Of a stretch of DNA of 64,000 nt, positions 1-11,845 are shown one piece after another. Within the stretch, counting starts at the first letter, position 1. Each line of letters starts with the position of its first letter. Below the pieces are notes generated by a model. It was not told the origin of the DNA and did no database searches. It saw only the letters and a program-made list of their open reading frames with translations. The translations under genes and the position numbers were made by a program. Source of the DNA: Pseudoxanthomonas suwonensis (GTDB taxonomy: Bacteria; Pseudomonadota; Gammaproteobacteria; Xanthomonadales; Xanthomonadaceae); assembly GCA_003240695.1 (NCBI GenBank), contig QFNC01000008.1, positions 38,084-102,083 of the forward strand, in the 5' to 3' direction.

Positions 1-638
1 TCTAGCTGCAGCGGATTTAACAGTGGATGACCATCCAGCTGCACTTTGCCGTCCCGTTCACGCAGCCGTCCGGCCACGGCCAGCCGCAGCACGGCCAGCA
101 GCAGGCGGTGTTCGTGCGGCAGCAGGCGCGCGGCCAGCTGCTCGGCCGACTCGTCCGGGCGAATCGGAATGCGGACCTGGGCGATGCGCGGCCCAGCGTC
201 CAGCTCGGCGGTGACCACGTGCACGGTGGCGCCGTGTTCGGCATCGCCGGCGGCCAGCGCCGCGGCATGGGTATGCAGGCCCGGATACAGCGGCAGCAGC
301 GAGGGGTGGATGTTGAGCATGCGACCGGTGAAACGCTGCACGAGTCGCGCGCCCAGCAATCGCATGTAACCGGCACAGACGATCCAGTCCGGTGCCACCG
401 CCGCCAGGGCATCGCCCAAGGCCTGATCGAACGCGGCCCGGTCCGCGAAATCGCGCGGCCGCGCATGCCAGCGCAGCGCTTCGTCCACGCGTGCGAGTGC
501 CACTGCCTCCGGGCGGTCGGAAAACACGCCGACCAGCCGTGCATCCAGCCGCCGCGCAGCGATCGCATCCACGATGGCCTGCAGGTTGGAGCCGCGCCCG
601 GAGGCCAGCACGGCGATGCGCGGCTGAGGCGATGTCAT
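1..638 (-). CDS. purN: Phosphoribosylglycinamide formyltransferase (3' end cut by window edge)
   Basis: Third step of de novo purine synthesis: transfers a formyl group from 10-formyltetrahydrofolate to GAR. Reading down from the ATG at 638 gives MTSPQPRIAVLASGRGSNLQ, the phosphate-binding start of the family, then an NIHPSLLPLYPG segment typical of the active site. About 212 codons are open and no stop is reached before base 1, close to the usual full length (about 212-225 aa), so only a few residues should be missing. The start overlaps the stop of the upstream membrane-protein gene by 4 nt (ATGA), implying coupled translation in a purM-membrane protein-purN operon. Family assignment is firm; the true C-terminus is outside the window. 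Confidence 0.93.
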   Translation of the reverse strand, partial: MTSPQPRIAVLASGRGSNLQAIVDAIAARRLDARLVGVFSDRPEAVALARVDEALRWHARPRDFADRAAFDQALGDALAAVAPDWIVCAGYMRLLGARLVQRFTGRMLNIHPSLLPLYPGLHTHAAALAAGDAEHGATVHVVTAELDAGPRIAQVRIPIRPDESAEQLAARLLPHEHRLLLAVLRLAVAGRLRERDGKVQLDGHPLLNPLQL

Positions 639-1066
639 GCCGCTGCCGGCACGGATCGACCGAATGCGGCCTTCAGGTCGGGGCGGTTCAGGGCGACCGG
701 CATCCAGATGCCGATCAAGGTGCCCAGCGGGATATTCAGCGACACCAGCACCGCCACCACCATGCACAGCGTCCAGCGTTGCTGCTTGCGCAACGCCAGT
801 GCCGCGAACACCTGCAGTGCCCACACGGCGATGCTGGTCAGCAGCAGCACGGCCACCACACCGATCATCACGCGGCCGATCATGACCTTTTCCGTGGTCT
901 GCGTACCGGCGGCGTTGAGTTCGCTTTCGGTGATCATACCCGGGGCCAACACCAGGCCAAGAAGTCCCACCGGCAGCAGGCACAACAGGCTGTAGACGAG
1001 CAACGCCATGGCGAGGCTGGTGCAGTCGGCCTGGGCCCGGGATGGAGACGGAACGGATGGTGGCAT
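635..1066 (-). CDS. Small hydrophobic membrane protein between purM and purN
   Basis: Predicted protein of 143 aa with about three strongly hydrophobic stretches (roughly residues 20-45, 65-90 and 98-120) and short charged loops, so an inner-membrane protein. I do not recognise a named family. It starts 30 nt after purM and its stop overlaps the purN start by 4 nt, so it is very likely cotranscribed and coupled with purN. An alternative start is the internal Met at residue 20, just before the first hydrophobic segment, which would remove a polar leader. Its function is not evident; its place in the purine operon does not by itself show a role in purine synthesis or transport. Confidence 0.75.
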   Translation of the reverse strand: MPPSVPSPSRAQADCTSLAMALLVYSLLCLLPVGLLGLVLAPGMITESELNAAGTQTTEKVMIGRVMIGVVAVLLLTSIAVWALQVFAALALRKQQRWTLCMVVAVLVSLNIPLGTLIGIWMPVALNRPDLKAAFGRSVPAAA

Positions 1067-1096
1067 CGGCGTGGTGCGATCGAGGCAACAGTGCGA

Positions 1097-2152
1097 TCAG
1101 TGGATGACGACGCGTTGCGTATCCTTATCCGCACTCACCACATTGCCCAGCCGCCGCGGTTGCAATTGCAGGCCGTCCAGTCGCGTATGCAGGGCATCGG
1201 CGGTGTCGGCGGCGACCACGAACACGTAACCGATGCCGCAGTTGAAGGTGCGCCACATCTCCTCCAGCGGCACGCCGCCTTCACGCTGCAGCCAGGCGAA
1301 CACGCCGGCCGGAGCGATGGCCGCGGCATCGAGGTGCAGGCCCAGCCCGTCGGGAATCACCCGGATGATGTTCTCGGTGATGCCGCCGCCGGTGATATGC
1401 GCCATCGCATGGATGTGCGGACCCAGCGCGCTGCGCAACAGCTGCAGCACCGGTTGCACGTACAGGCGCGTGGGTGCCATCAACGCATCCTCCAGACGGA
1501 TGCCGTCCACGTCGTGATCCGGCGACGCGCCGCTGCGCTGCAGGATGCGACGGATCAGCGAATAACCATTCGAATGCGGCCCGCTGGAGGCGATGCCGAT
1601 CAGCACGTCGCCCCGGCGCACGCGGCTGCCATCGCGCAGTTCGCTTTTTTCCACGCCGGCCACGCAGAATCCGGCCAGGTCGTACTCGCCGGGGCCGTAC
1701 ATGTCGGGCATTTCCGCGGTTTCGCCGCCCACCAGCGCGCAACCGGCCAGTTCGCAGCCCCTGGCAATGCCGCCCACCACGGCCACGGTGGTGTCCACAT
1801 CGAGTTTTCCGGTGGCGAAGTAGTCGAGAAAGAACAGAGGCTCGGCGCCCTGCACCAGCACGTCGTTCACGCACATTGCCACCAGGTCGATGCCGATGCC
1901 GTCGTGGCGGTTCAGCTGCTGGGCCAGCTTCAGCTTCGTGCCCACCCCGTCGGTGCCGGACACCAGTACTGGTTCTCGGTACTTGCCGGACAGGTCGAAC
2001 AGCGCGCCGAAACCACCCAGTCCGCCCATCACCTCGGGCCGGCGGGTGCGCTGCACCAACGGCTTGATCCGTTCCACCACGGCGTGTCCGGCATCGATGT
2101 CCACGCCGGCATCGCGATAGGTCAGGGAAGGAGGAGTGTTCACGGGGCCCAT
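1097..2152 (-). CDS. purM: Phosphoribosylformylglycinamidine cyclo-ligase (AIR synthetase)
   Basis: Fifth step of purine synthesis: ATP-dependent ring closure of FGAM to AIR. The 351 aa length is normal for PurM. Visible family motifs are YRDAGVDI (residues 12-19), the nucleotide-binding [10 protein letters not shown] (65-74), the DLVAMCVND helix, and [11 protein letters not shown] in the second half of the AIRS domain. It is first in a minus-strand group leading to the small membrane protein and purN. It is divergent from the DUF2066 gene, whose probable start is about 100 nt away. No frameshift or odd residue was seen. Identification is very secure. Confidence 0.97.
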   Translation of the reverse strand: MGPVNTPPSLTYRDAGVDIDAGHAVVERIKPLVQRTRRPEVMGGLGGFGALFDLSGKYREPVLVSGTDGVGTKLKLAQQLNRHDGIGIDLVAMCVNDVLVQGAEPLFFLDYFATGKLDVDTTVAVVGGIARGCELAGCALVGGETAEMPDMYGPGEYDLAGFCVAGVEKSELRDGSRVRRGDVLIGIASSGPHSNGYSLIRRILQRSGASPDHDVDGIRLEDALMAPTRLYVQPVLQLLRSALGPHIHAMAHITGGGITENIIRVIPDGLGLHLDAAAIAPAGVFAWLQREGGVPLEEMWRTFNCGIGYVFVVAADTADALHTRLDGLQLQPRRLGNVVSADKDTQRVVIH

Positions 2153-2254
2153 CCGCCGGAATGATCGGTGATGTTAACCGTTGCAGCTGCCCGGATGGAC
2201 GCCGGCGCCGCAGTGCGGCACCATTTGCGGGTTCGAGGATCGGGAAACGAGCCG

Positions 2255-3370
2255 ATGCATGCAGTACTACGGTGGGCGCTGGCCCTGATGTTCGCGCTGG
2301 GTGCGGGCTTGGCACACGCACAACGGGTGGAAGGCGACATCGCCCGCGCATCGGGTCCGTTCGAGGTGGAAGTGCCCGTGAACAGCCAGAGTGCGGCCGA
2401 GCGCAATACCGGCTTCGCGCGCGCGCTGGCGCAGGTGCTGGGGTCGCTGTCGGGCGACCGCAGCGCGGCGGGGCGCCCGGGCGTGGGCCAGGAAATGCGC
2501 CGTGCCGACGACTACGTGAAAAGCTACGACTACCGTCAGGACGAGGGCATCTCGCCCAGCACCGGTGCGCCGACCTTCCAGACCACGCTGATCGTGCGTT
2601 TCGATGCGGACAAGGTGCAGGCCATTGCCGCGGAACTGGGACTGCCGGTCTGGCCCACGCCGCGTCCGAAACCGGTGCTGTGGCTGGCCATCGACGATGG
2701 CAAGGGGCCGCGGCTGGTGTCCCTGCAGCAGAGCAATGCTGCCCGCCCGGTGCTGGATCGCGCCATCCAGCGCGGTTACCGTCTGGGTCTACCGGGCGGC
2801 AGTGCGGCCGAACAGGCCGCCGTGGGGGCGATCTGGCGTGGCGACACCGCTGCCATCGCGCGGCTGTCCTCGCGCTATCAGCCGCCGATGCAGCTGGTGG
2901 GCAAGATGTACCGCGACAAGGGCGGCTGGACCACCGACTGGATTTTCGTCGACGGCGGGCGGGTGCTGTCGCGCTGGACAGAGTCCGATTCCAGTCCGCG
3001 CCGCGCGATGGCGGCCGGTGCCGACGGGACCGCCGATGCGCTGGTGAAACGCTATGCCCGCCGCAATCCGGGGTCCGGACCGGCCGGTACCTACCGGGTG
3101 CGGTTCGAGCGGATCGACAGCACCGATGAGTACATCCGCCTGGCGGCCCAGCTGGAACGCATCTCGGTGGTGAAGCGGGTGGTACCGATCCGTGCCACTG
3201 CCGACAGCCTGGAGGCCGATCTGGAACTGAGTACCGGACTGGCCGGGTTCCGCCGCCTGCTGGACAAATCGGTGCTGGTGGCCGCCGACCTGCCGCCTGC
3301 CGATCCGGATGCCCTGAATGTTGGCTTGCCGTCCGACAAGCCGCCCGCCGCCGTGTTCGAAGTGAACTGA
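2255..3370 (+). CDS. DUF2066 domain-containing exported protein
   Basis: The chosen ATG at 2255 begins a signal peptide (MHAVLRWALALMFALGAGLAHAQ) with likely cleavage after AHA; the frame is open further upstream, but that extension is polar and lies in front of the signal peptide. The mature protein of about 345 aa matches the DUF2066 pattern (a VPVNSQSAAERNTGFARAL segment near the N-terminus, a middle SLQQSNAARPVLD region). Function is unknown. The stop overlaps the start of the AI-2E permease by 1 nt and hda follows, so permease, DUF2066 and hda probably share a transcript. The purM-DUF2066-permease-hda order is one I recall from Xanthomonads, from memory only. Confidence 0.8.
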   Translation: MHAVLRWALALMFALGAGLAHAQRVEGDIARASGPFEVEVPVNSQSAAERNTGFARALAQVLGSLSGDRSAAGRPGVGQEMRRADDYVKSYDYRQDEGISPSTGAPTFQTTLIVRFDADKVQAIAAELGLPVWPTPRPKPVLWLAIDDGKGPRLVSLQQSNAARPVLDRAIQRGYRLGLPGGSAAEQAAVGAIWRGDTAAIARLSSRYQPPMQLVGKMYRDKGGWTTDWIFVDGGRVLSRWTESDSSPRRAMAAGADGTADALVKRYARRNPGSGPAGTYRVRFERIDSTDEYIRLAAQLERISVVKRVVPIRATADSLEADLELSTGLAGFRRLLDKSVLVAADLPPADPDALNVGLPSDKPPAAVFEVN

Positions 3371-4524
3371 TGGACGTGCAACCAGACGAAGGCCGTTCGC
3401 TGGCCGAAATCGCCAGATTCCTGCGCCGTCTGCAGTTCCTGGCCGTGGCCGGAATGGCGGTGTGGGTGATCTGGCTGCTGTCGCCGATTCTCACCCCGTT
3501 CGTGCTGGGCGCCATCCTGGGCTGGCTGGGCGATCCGCTGGTGGATCGGCTGGAACGCGCCGGACGCTCGCGCAGCAGCGCCGTGCTGCTGGTGTATTCG
3601 CTGATGCTGCTGATCCTGGCGCTGGCGGTGGTGTTGCTGGTGCCGGTGATCCAGGAGCAGATCATCACCCTGGTCGCTTCGCTGCCGCAGTACCAGAACT
3701 GGCTGATCGGAACCGCACTGCCGTGGCTGGAACGCACCAGTGGACTGGAATTGCTGGCCTGGCTGGATACCGATCGCATCGTCGCGTGGATCCGCGAGCA
3801 CTGGCAGCAGGCAGGCGGCATCGCCACCACTCTGCTGGGTTACGTGTCGCGCTCCGGGGTCGCGCTGCTGACGTGGGTGCTGAATCTTGTGCTGGTGCCG
3901 ATCGTGGCGTATTTCTTCCTGCGCGACTGGGATGTGTTCGTGGAACGCGTGGCGGCGCTGATTCCGCGGGCGTACCTGCCAACCGTCAGCCGCCTGGCAC
4001 GGGAATCCGACGCAGTACTGGGCGGCTTCCTGCGCGGGCAGTTCATGGTGATGATCGCCATGGGCGTGTTCTATGCCGTCGGGCTGCAGATGGTCGGCCT
4101 GGACCTGGGCATCCTGATCGGCATCATCGGCGGCCTTTTCACCTTCGTGCCCTACGTGGGGCCCACGGTGATCATCGTGTTCGGATCGCTGGCTGCGTTG
4201 ATGGAACACGGTGATTGGCAGCATCTGCTGGGCGTTGCCATCGTGTGGGGGCTTGGCCAGCTGCTGGAAAGCTACGTGCTGACCCCCAAACTGGTCGGCG
4301 AACGCATCGGCCTGCATCCCCTTGCCGTGATCTTCGCGGTGATGGCCGGCGGCGTCCTGTTCGGATTCGTGGGCATGCTGATCGCCCTGCCGGTGGCTGC
4401 AGTGTCGAACGTCCTGATGCACTTCGCCATGGAGCGCTACCATGCCAGCAAGGTGTATGCGGGTGATCCCGCCGATGCACCGGTGGCGCCGGGATCGCTG
4501 GCATCCGGACATCCCGGGCCCTGA
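3370..4524 (+). CDS. AI-2E/PerM family membrane permease
   Basis: The 384 aa product has the layout of the PerM/AI-2E transporter family. It has a paired N-terminal hydrophobic hairpin (about residues 18-55), a further membrane segment at about 70-95, an amphipathic middle region, and a hydrophobic C-terminal half with GGLFTFVPYVGPTV and a late LTPKLVGERIGLHPLAVIF motif characteristic of the family. Substrate cannot be inferred; the AI-2 label is historical and many members export other things. It begins on the last base of the DUF2066 stop and is followed 14 nt later by hda. Confidence 0.88.
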   Translation: MDVQPDEGRSLAEIARFLRRLQFLAVAGMAVWVIWLLSPILTPFVLGAILGWLGDPLVDRLERAGRSRSSAVLLVYSLMLLILALAVVLLVPVIQEQIITLVASLPQYQNWLIGTALPWLERTSGLELLAWLDTDRIVAWIREHWQQAGGIATTLLGYVSRSGVALLTWVLNLVLVPIVAYFFLRDWDVFVERVAALIPRAYLPTVSRLARESDAVLGGFLRGQFMVMIAMGVFYAVGLQMVGLDLGILIGIIGGLFTFVPYVGPTVIIVFGSLAALMEHGDWQHLLGVAIVWGLGQLLESYVLTPKLVGERIGLHPLAVIFAVMAGGVLFGFVGMLIALPVAAVSNVLMHFAMERYHASKVYAGDPADAPVAPGSLASGHPGP

Positions 4525-4538
4525 TTGCAGGTCGGGTC

Positions 4539-6987
<2,449 letters not shown>

Positions 6988-7076
6988 GCGGAGCAAATCC
7001 CGTGCGGCCGGATGCCGCGGTCGCACAGGGTAAACCGTCGCCGGACCGGTTTCGAGCGGTGCAGCCCGGACCTCGT

Positions 7077-7334
7077 TCAGGCGCGGACCGGCTTCTTCCT
7101 GCGCAGCATCTCGAACACGAACAGCAGCACGATGGCAGAGGCAATCGCAGCCACCCAGGTCATGACGATGCCCAGCTCGAAATTGGCCGATGCCCAGCCG
7201 CCGATCACGGCACCCACGATGCCCAGCAGGATCGTCATGATCCAGCCCATCGGGTCGGCGCCCGGCTTGAGCAGCCGTGCCAGGATGCCGATGACCAGTC
7301 CGCCGAACACGTAGCCGATGACACCATCGAACAT
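7077..7334 (-). CDS. GlsB/YeaQ/YmgE family stress-response membrane protein
   Basis: An 85 aa protein with three hydrophobic segments (about residues 3-21, 30-48 and 56-76). The glycine-rich VIGYVFGGLVIGILARLLKPG N-terminus and GWIMTILLGIVGAVIGGW centre are diagnostic of this small 'transglycosylase-associated' family. A GGGGGA ribosome-binding sequence lies about 8 nt before the ATG. Members are often induced by envelope or osmotic stress; no catalytic activity is established. It stands alone between amgK and the dipeptidase gene. Confidence 0.9.
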   Translation of the reverse strand: MFDGVIGYVFGGLVIGILARLLKPGADPMGWIMTILLGIVGAVIGGWASANFELGIVMTWVAAIASAIVLLFVFEMLRRKKPVRA

Positions 7335-7422
7335 GGCGATTTCCCCCAGGTTGAAGTGACCGACAGGCTAGGCCGAACCCGGTGATGGCCGTGTCACGCG
7401 CATCCGGCGCGGCTGCATTGGC

Positions 7423-8919
7423 TCAGCAGCAGCCATGATCGCCGTGGCGGTCGCCCGAGTCCGCCGCCACCGCGCTGCCGGTGGTTTCGCCGCGCACGCT
7501 GGCGGCGTGGTGGGCGGCGATCACGTGCGCGACGCAGGCGGTCACGCCCTTGCCCATCGGGATGTGCAGGAATTCGTTCGGCCCGTGCGCGTTGGAATGC
7601 GGCCCCAGCACGCCTGTGATCATGAACTGCGCGGCCGGGAACTTCTCGCCCAGCATGCCCATGAACGGAATCGTGCCGCCTTCGCCCATGTACATCGCCG
7701 GCTTGCCGAACACGGCCTGGCTGGACGCATCGATGGCCTGCTCCAGCCACGGCACCATGCTGGGCGCGTTCCAGCCGGTGGAGGATTTCTCCAGTTCGAA
7801 GGTCACGGTCGCGCCGCCCGGTGCCGGCTGTTCCAGCAGCGCATCGCGCAGCAGCTGGCCGCCGGTGCTGCCGTCCAGCGTGGGCGGCAGACGCAGGCTC
7901 AGCTTGACCGCGGTGTAAGGACGCAGCACGTTGCCGGCCGAATCGAGCGGCGGCATGCCATCCACGCCGGTCACCGACAGCGCGGGCCGCCAGGTGCGAT
8001 TGAGCACCAGTTCGTTCAGATCGTCGGCCATCGGCTGCACGCCGTCCACCCACGGGAACATGTCGATGAGCTCCTTGCCCAGTACCTGCGTCATCCTGCC
8101 CACCTGCTCGCGGCGGTCGGCCGGAATGTCCACGTACAGGCCGTCGATGGCGAGCTTGCCGGTGGTCTCGTCCTCGATCCGCGACAGCAGCTGGCGCAGC
8201 AGACGGAAGCTGGACGGCACGGCGCCGGAGGCACTGCCCGAATGCACGCCTTCGGTCAGCACGTCCACGCGCAGGTTGCCGCCGGCCAGGCCGCGCAGCG
8301 AGGTCGTGCACCACAGTTGTTCGTAGTTGCCGCAGCCCGAATCCAGGCACACCACCAGCGACGGCTTGCCGATGCGATCGGCCAGATGATCGACGTAGGC
8401 GGGCAGGTCGTAGCTGCCGGATTCCTCGCAGGCCTCGATCAGCACCACGCAGCGCGCATGCGGCAGCTGCTGCGCCTGCAGCGCCATCACCGCGGTCAGC
8501 GAGCCGAAGATCGCGTAGCCGTCGTCGGCGCCGCCGCGCCCATACAGCCTGTCGCCCTTCAGCACGGGCTTCCACGGACCGAGATCGTCGTCCCAGCCGG
8601 TCATTTCCGGCTGCTTGTCCAGATGTCCGTACAGCAGCACCACGTCCTCGCCGGTCTCTGGCCCGCTGGCGGGGATGTCGATGTAGATCAGCGGCGTGCG
8701 TCCTTCCAGGCGCACCACCTCGACTGTCATTCCGGCGATCGGCTGTGCCTTGGCCCAGGTTTCCATCAGCGCCACTGCCTGGTCCATGTAACCGTGCGCC
8801 ACCCAGTCGGCGTCGAACATCGGCGATTTGTTGGGAATGGCGATGTACCGGATCAGCTGCGGCACGATCTCGTCGTCCCACTTGCTGTCCACGAATGCCT
8901 GGATCGGGTTGGCGGCCAT
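7423..8919 (-). CDS. M20 family metallo-dipeptidase
   Basis: Zinc peptidase of 498 aa in the carnosinase/CNDP-like branch of M20. Metal and catalytic positions are visible: GHLDKQPE (H99, D101), GRGGADDGY with its bridging Asp, EACEESGS with the catalytic and metal-binding Glu pair, and a late GPHSNAHGPNE supplying the last His. No signal peptide, so probably cytosolic and used to degrade small peptides. The ATG at 8919 is preceded by GAGGAG, which fixes the start; the open frame continues far upstream without coding signal. Transcribed alone, divergent from the comEA-like gene. Confidence 0.92.
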   Translation of the reverse strand: MAANPIQAFVDSKWDDEIVPQLIRYIAIPNKSPMFDADWVAHGYMDQAVALMETWAKAQPIAGMTVEVVRLEGRTPLIYIDIPASGPETGEDVVLLYGHLDKQPEMTGWDDDLGPWKPVLKGDRLYGRGGADDGYAIFGSLTAVMALQAQQLPHARCVVLIEACEESGSYDLPAYVDHLADRIGKPSLVVCLDSGCGNYEQLWCTTSLRGLAGGNLRVDVLTEGVHSGSASGAVPSSFRLLRQLLSRIEDETTGKLAIDGLYVDIPADRREQVGRMTQVLGKELIDMFPWVDGVQPMADDLNELVLNRTWRPALSVTGVDGMPPLDSAGNVLRPYTAVKLSLRLPPTLDGSTGGQLLRDALLEQPAPGGATVTFELEKSSTGWNAPSMVPWLEQAIDASSQAVFGKPAMYMGEGGTIPFMGMLGEKFPAAQFMITGVLGPHSNAHGPNEFLHIPMGKGVTACVAHVIAAHHAASVRGETTGSAVAADSGDRHGDHGCC

Positions 8920-9112
8920 CGGAAACTCCTCGGATTCGACAGCCTGCAAGTGTAGCCACTCGTGCGTGATCGGACTTTTCCGATGCGTTGCCGATGGATT
9001 GCCCGAGGTGCGGGCAGGACATCGGGCGATGGGCGCCGCAACGCGTGGCAAGCAGACTGTCTTCACCGGCCGGGACTGGCCGGCAACCCGAAACAACCAC
9101 AGGAGACCGCTC

Positions 9113-9454
9113 GTGACCCCATTCAAACCGATGCTGCAGGGACTGCTGCTGTCGTTGGCGCTGGCAGGCAGTGTGTTCGCCCAGGACAAGGTGGACATCA
9201 ACACGGCCGACGCCGCCACGCTGGACCGCGTGCTGCTGAATGTGGGACCGAGCAAGGCCGCAGCCATCGTCGCGTACCGCAAGCAACATGGACCGTTCCG
9301 CAGTGCCGACGAACTGGCCAAGGTCAAGGGAATCGGGTTGAGCACGGTGGACAAGAACGCCGATCGCATCGTGCTGCGCAACGCAACGGCCCCGACCAGG
9401 ACGTCGGCACGGAAGACCGCCACTGCGCCACGCAGACCGATCGCATCGCGTTGA
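9113..9454 (+). CDS. ComEA-like helix-hairpin-helix DNA-binding protein
   Basis: A small exported protein of 113 aa: signal peptide at residues 1-25 (LLSLALAGSVFAQ), then VDINTADAATLDRV and GIGLSTVDKNADRIV, the two arms of a ComEA-type helix-hairpin-helix module. Such proteins bind incoming double-stranded DNA in the periplasm during natural transformation, though short homologues also occur in non-competent species. The start is the GTG at 9113, 7 nt after a perfect AGGAG. The C-terminal tail is basic (RTSARKTATAPRRPIASR). No other competence gene is in the window. Confidence 0.88.
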   Translation: MTPFKPMLQGLLLSLALAGSVFAQDKVDINTADAATLDRVLLNVGPSKAAAIVAYRKQHGPFRSADELAKVKGIGLSTVDKNADRIVLRNATAPTRTSARKTATAPRRPIASR

Positions 9455-9539
9455 GCAACGCAGCAGCGGTGGCGGATGCACCGATGCCTGCGGGGAGCCG
9501 GATGCTCCCATGACAGGGGCTGGAATGCCCGACACGGAC

Positions 9540-9581
9540 GTGCCGTCTGCCCGCTGCGCAGGATGCGTGGCGGGCAGGCAC
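9540..9581 (+). terminator. GC-rich hairpin after the comEA-like gene
   Basis: CTGCCCGC at 9547-9554 pairs with GCGGGCAG at 9570-9577, with extra GTGCC/GGCAC pairing outside. A short TTT follows at 9583-9585. The T tract is weak, so termination may be partial. It is the only clear structure in the 158-nt gap before the HutD gene. Confidence 0.4.
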
Positions 9582-9612
9582 CTTTGCCCGGCTGCGCGGA
9601 TACACTGGCCGC

Positions 9613-10215
9613 ATGACCGGATTCGTCGTGCGGCACCTTCCATCCACCGGCTACCTGGAACAGCGCTGGCGCAACGGCGGCGGCAGCACGCGCGAGATCG
9701 CCCGGCATCCGGATGGAGCCGACCACTGGCTGTGGCGCCTGTCGATCGCGCGCGTCGAAAGCGACGGGCCGTTTTCGTCGTTTCCCGGCATCGATCGGCA
9801 TCTGCTGCTGCTGAGCGGCAATGGTCTGCGGCTGCGCTTCGACGATGGCACGCTGCAGGTACTGATGCCGCCGCACGGCGCCCTGCGCTTTGCCGGCGAC
9901 GAGGCCGTGCATGGCGAACTGATCGACGGTCCGGTGACCGATTTCAACCTGATGTGGCGGCGCGACCGCGTCACGGCGGACGTCTGGCTGCGACCGCTGG
10001 TGGGCAGCGGCGTGCTGGCCGTGGCAGCGGGCGAGACCTGGGCGATGCACCTGGTCGCGGGGCGCTTGCGGCTTGGCGATGGAGCGGCGACCGGACTGGC
10101 ATCGGGCGACACCGCGATGGTGCGCAACGATGTCGAAGCAACGCATCTGCTGCGCTACGACGGTTCCGGCACGGCCATCGTGGTGCGGATACGGCCGGCG
10201 GTCCAGTCCGGCTGA
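9613..10215 (+). CDS. HutD/Ves family cupin protein
   Basis: Predicted bicupin of 200 aa. The opening pattern (YLEQRWRNGGGSTREIARHP, then WLWRLSIARVESDGPFSSFPG and DRHLLLLSGNGL) is the HutD/Ves signature. HutD is linked to histidine utilisation in some bacteria and Ves to growth at low temperature in E. coli, but biochemical function is poorly defined. No hut genes are near, so a histidine role is not supported here. It stands alone and converges on the flavoprotein gene, 4 nt apart. Confidence 0.88.
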   Translation: MTGFVVRHLPSTGYLEQRWRNGGGSTREIARHPDGADHWLWRLSIARVESDGPFSSFPGIDRHLLLLSGNGLRLRFDDGTLQVLMPPHGALRFAGDEAVHGELIDGPVTDFNLMWRRDRVTADVWLRPLVGSGVLAVAAGETWAMHLVAGRLRLGDGAATGLASGDTAMVRNDVEATHLLRYDGSGTAIVVRIRPAVQSG

Positions 10216-10219
10216 GGCC

Positions 10220-11845
10220 TCAATATACGTCGCGCCGGTAGCGTGCATCCCTGCGCAGCGCATCGAGGGCCGGCTGTCCGATGGCGTCCGTCAGCACCGC
10301 GTCCACTGCCGGCGCCATGCCTTGCAGACTGCCGCACACGTAGATCGCCGCACCTGCATCCAGCCACTGGCGCAGGCGATCGGTCTGCGCCCGCACTGCA
10401 TCCTGCACATAGCGCTGGGCGGCTTCGTCGCGGGAGAACACCCGATCCAGGTGTGCCAGATGCCCGTGTTGCAGCCACCCATCAAGTTCCGGCGCATAGA
10501 AATTGTCGTGCGCCCGGGTGCGTTCGCCGAACAGCAGCCAGTTGCGATCGGCACCTGCCGCGATGCGTGCCTTGAGGTGCGCGCGCAGGCCGGCAATGCC
10601 AGTGCCATTGCCGATCAGGATCATCGGTGCGCTGGGCGGTGGCGCATGGAAATTCGGATTGCGGCGGATGCGCAGGTCGATTTCGCCACCGACTGCGGCG
10701 TACTGGCACAGCCATCCGCTGCCCAGTCCTGGCGAACCGTCTTCGTGCTGCATCAGGCGCACGAGCAATTGCAATTGGCCACCTGCGGGAAGCGAGGCGA
10801 TCGAATAGTCGCGATGCGGCAAGGGTCGCAGCAGGGCTGGCACGGCATGTTCATCCAGTCCGGCGATGGCATCCAGGGCGGGAAGACATGACCGTGACAG
10901 TGCGTCGCGTAACGGCATGTTCGCCTCCCGCAGCACGACCATTGCCTGGCCATCGAGGCCGCTTTGCTGTAGCCACCGTTCAACTTCGGCAGGCGGATGC
11001 CGTGGCACGATCTCGGCGATGTCGCCGGCCTGCCAATCGAGGTCGGCAGGAGTGGGCGGCTGCAATGCCAAGTGATACGCCAGGCCACCCGGGCTTCCGG
11101 CATTGAGCAGCAACCGTTCGGAGACCGTCCAGGGTTGGTAAGAACGATGTTGTCCATCGGATTGGACTGCATGTCCGGTCAGCGTTGCCAATTGCTGCTG
11201 CCACTGGCGCAGGGCCGCCGGGTCAGCATTGTCCACTTCCACTCTCTGGAATAGACGCTGCGCGCCCTGAGCTTGCAACCAGTTGTCCAAGTCGCGGCCG
11301 AACGCGCAGAAGTTCGCGTAGGTGCTGTCTCCCAATGCCAGCAACCCGTAACGCATGCGGGTCAGGTCGGTCTGCGTTGCCAATACGTGGCTGGCAAAGG
11401 CGAGCGCATGATCCGGCGCATCGCCTTCGCCAGTGGTGCTGACGATGAAGAGCCAATTCCCGTGCTGCAGATCTGCAATGTCGATGCTGTCGAGATTCCG
11501 CACCTCGGCATCCGCATCCGTGTCAGCCAGTGCAGCGGCCGTGCGCTGCGCCAGCTCCAGGGCGAAACCAGTCTGGCTGGCATAGGCGATGTCCCATTGC
11601 GATGCTGCTGATTGCGCTGGCGAAGATACAGCTTGACCCGCTGCCCTGTGCCGCAGCACCACCCAGCAGAAGATCAGATAGAGAAGCAGTGCGATGCCAG
11701 CGGAAATCCGCGGACCTAGCAGCGGCGTGATTGAAGGCCACGGCGCCGGTTGCAGTACGAGCAACCACAGGGCCAATCCGCCCAGTGCAAGCACTGTCGC
11801 GGCGTTGCCGATGGCCGAAGGGCTCAGTGGGTTTCGCATGATCAC
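10220..11845 (-). CDS. Membrane-anchored flavodoxin/FNR reductase (sulfite reductase flavoprotein-like)
   Basis: The 541 aa protein carries two N-terminal membrane helices (about residues 15-33 and 44-64). A flavodoxin domain follows (FMN loop IAYASQTGFALE, then STTGEGDAPDHA and LGDSTYANFCAFG), then a ferredoxin-NADP reductase-like part with RDYSIASLP (FAD), GNGTGIAGLRAHL (nucleotide) and a YVCGSLQGMAPAV C-terminal segment. This is the architecture of a cytosolic electron donor that passes electrons from NAD(P)H to a membrane partner. It is last in the iron cluster and starts on the final 4 nt of apbE. In many relatives the PepSY domain is fused to this protein; here it is a separate gene (14193-14834). 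Confidence 0.88.
   Translation of the reverse strand: MIMRNPLSPSAIGNAATVLALGGLALWLLVLQPAPWPSITPLLGPRISAGIALLLYLIFCWVVLRHRAAGQAVSSPAQSAASQWDIAYASQTGFALELAQRTAAALADTDADAEVRNLDSIDIADLQHGNWLFIVSTTGEGDAPDHALAFASHVLATQTDLTRMRYGLLALGDSTYANFCAFGRDLDNWLQAQGAQRLFQRVEVDNADPAALRQWQQQLATLTGHAVQSDGQHRSYQPWTVSERLLLNAGSPGGLAYHLALQPPTPADLDWQAGDIAEIVPRHPPAEVERWLQQSGLDGQAMVVLREANMPLRDALSRSCLPALDAIAGLDEHAVPALLRPLPHRDYSIASLPAGGQLQLLVRLMQHEDGSPGLGSGWLCQYAAVGGEIDLRIRRNPNFHAPPPSAPMILIGNGTGIAGLRAHLKARIAAGADRNWLLFGERTRAHDNFYAPELDGWLQHGHLAHLDRVFSRDEAAQRYVQDAVRAQTDRLRQWLDAGAAIYVCGSLQGMAPAVDAVLTDAIGQPALDALRRDARYRRDVY

Noticed and set aside
1281..3830. Minus-strand open frame of 849 codons across purM, DUF2066 and the permease
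   Set aside because: Overlaps three recognisable genes and has Pro/Arg/Ser-rich non-protein-like composition.
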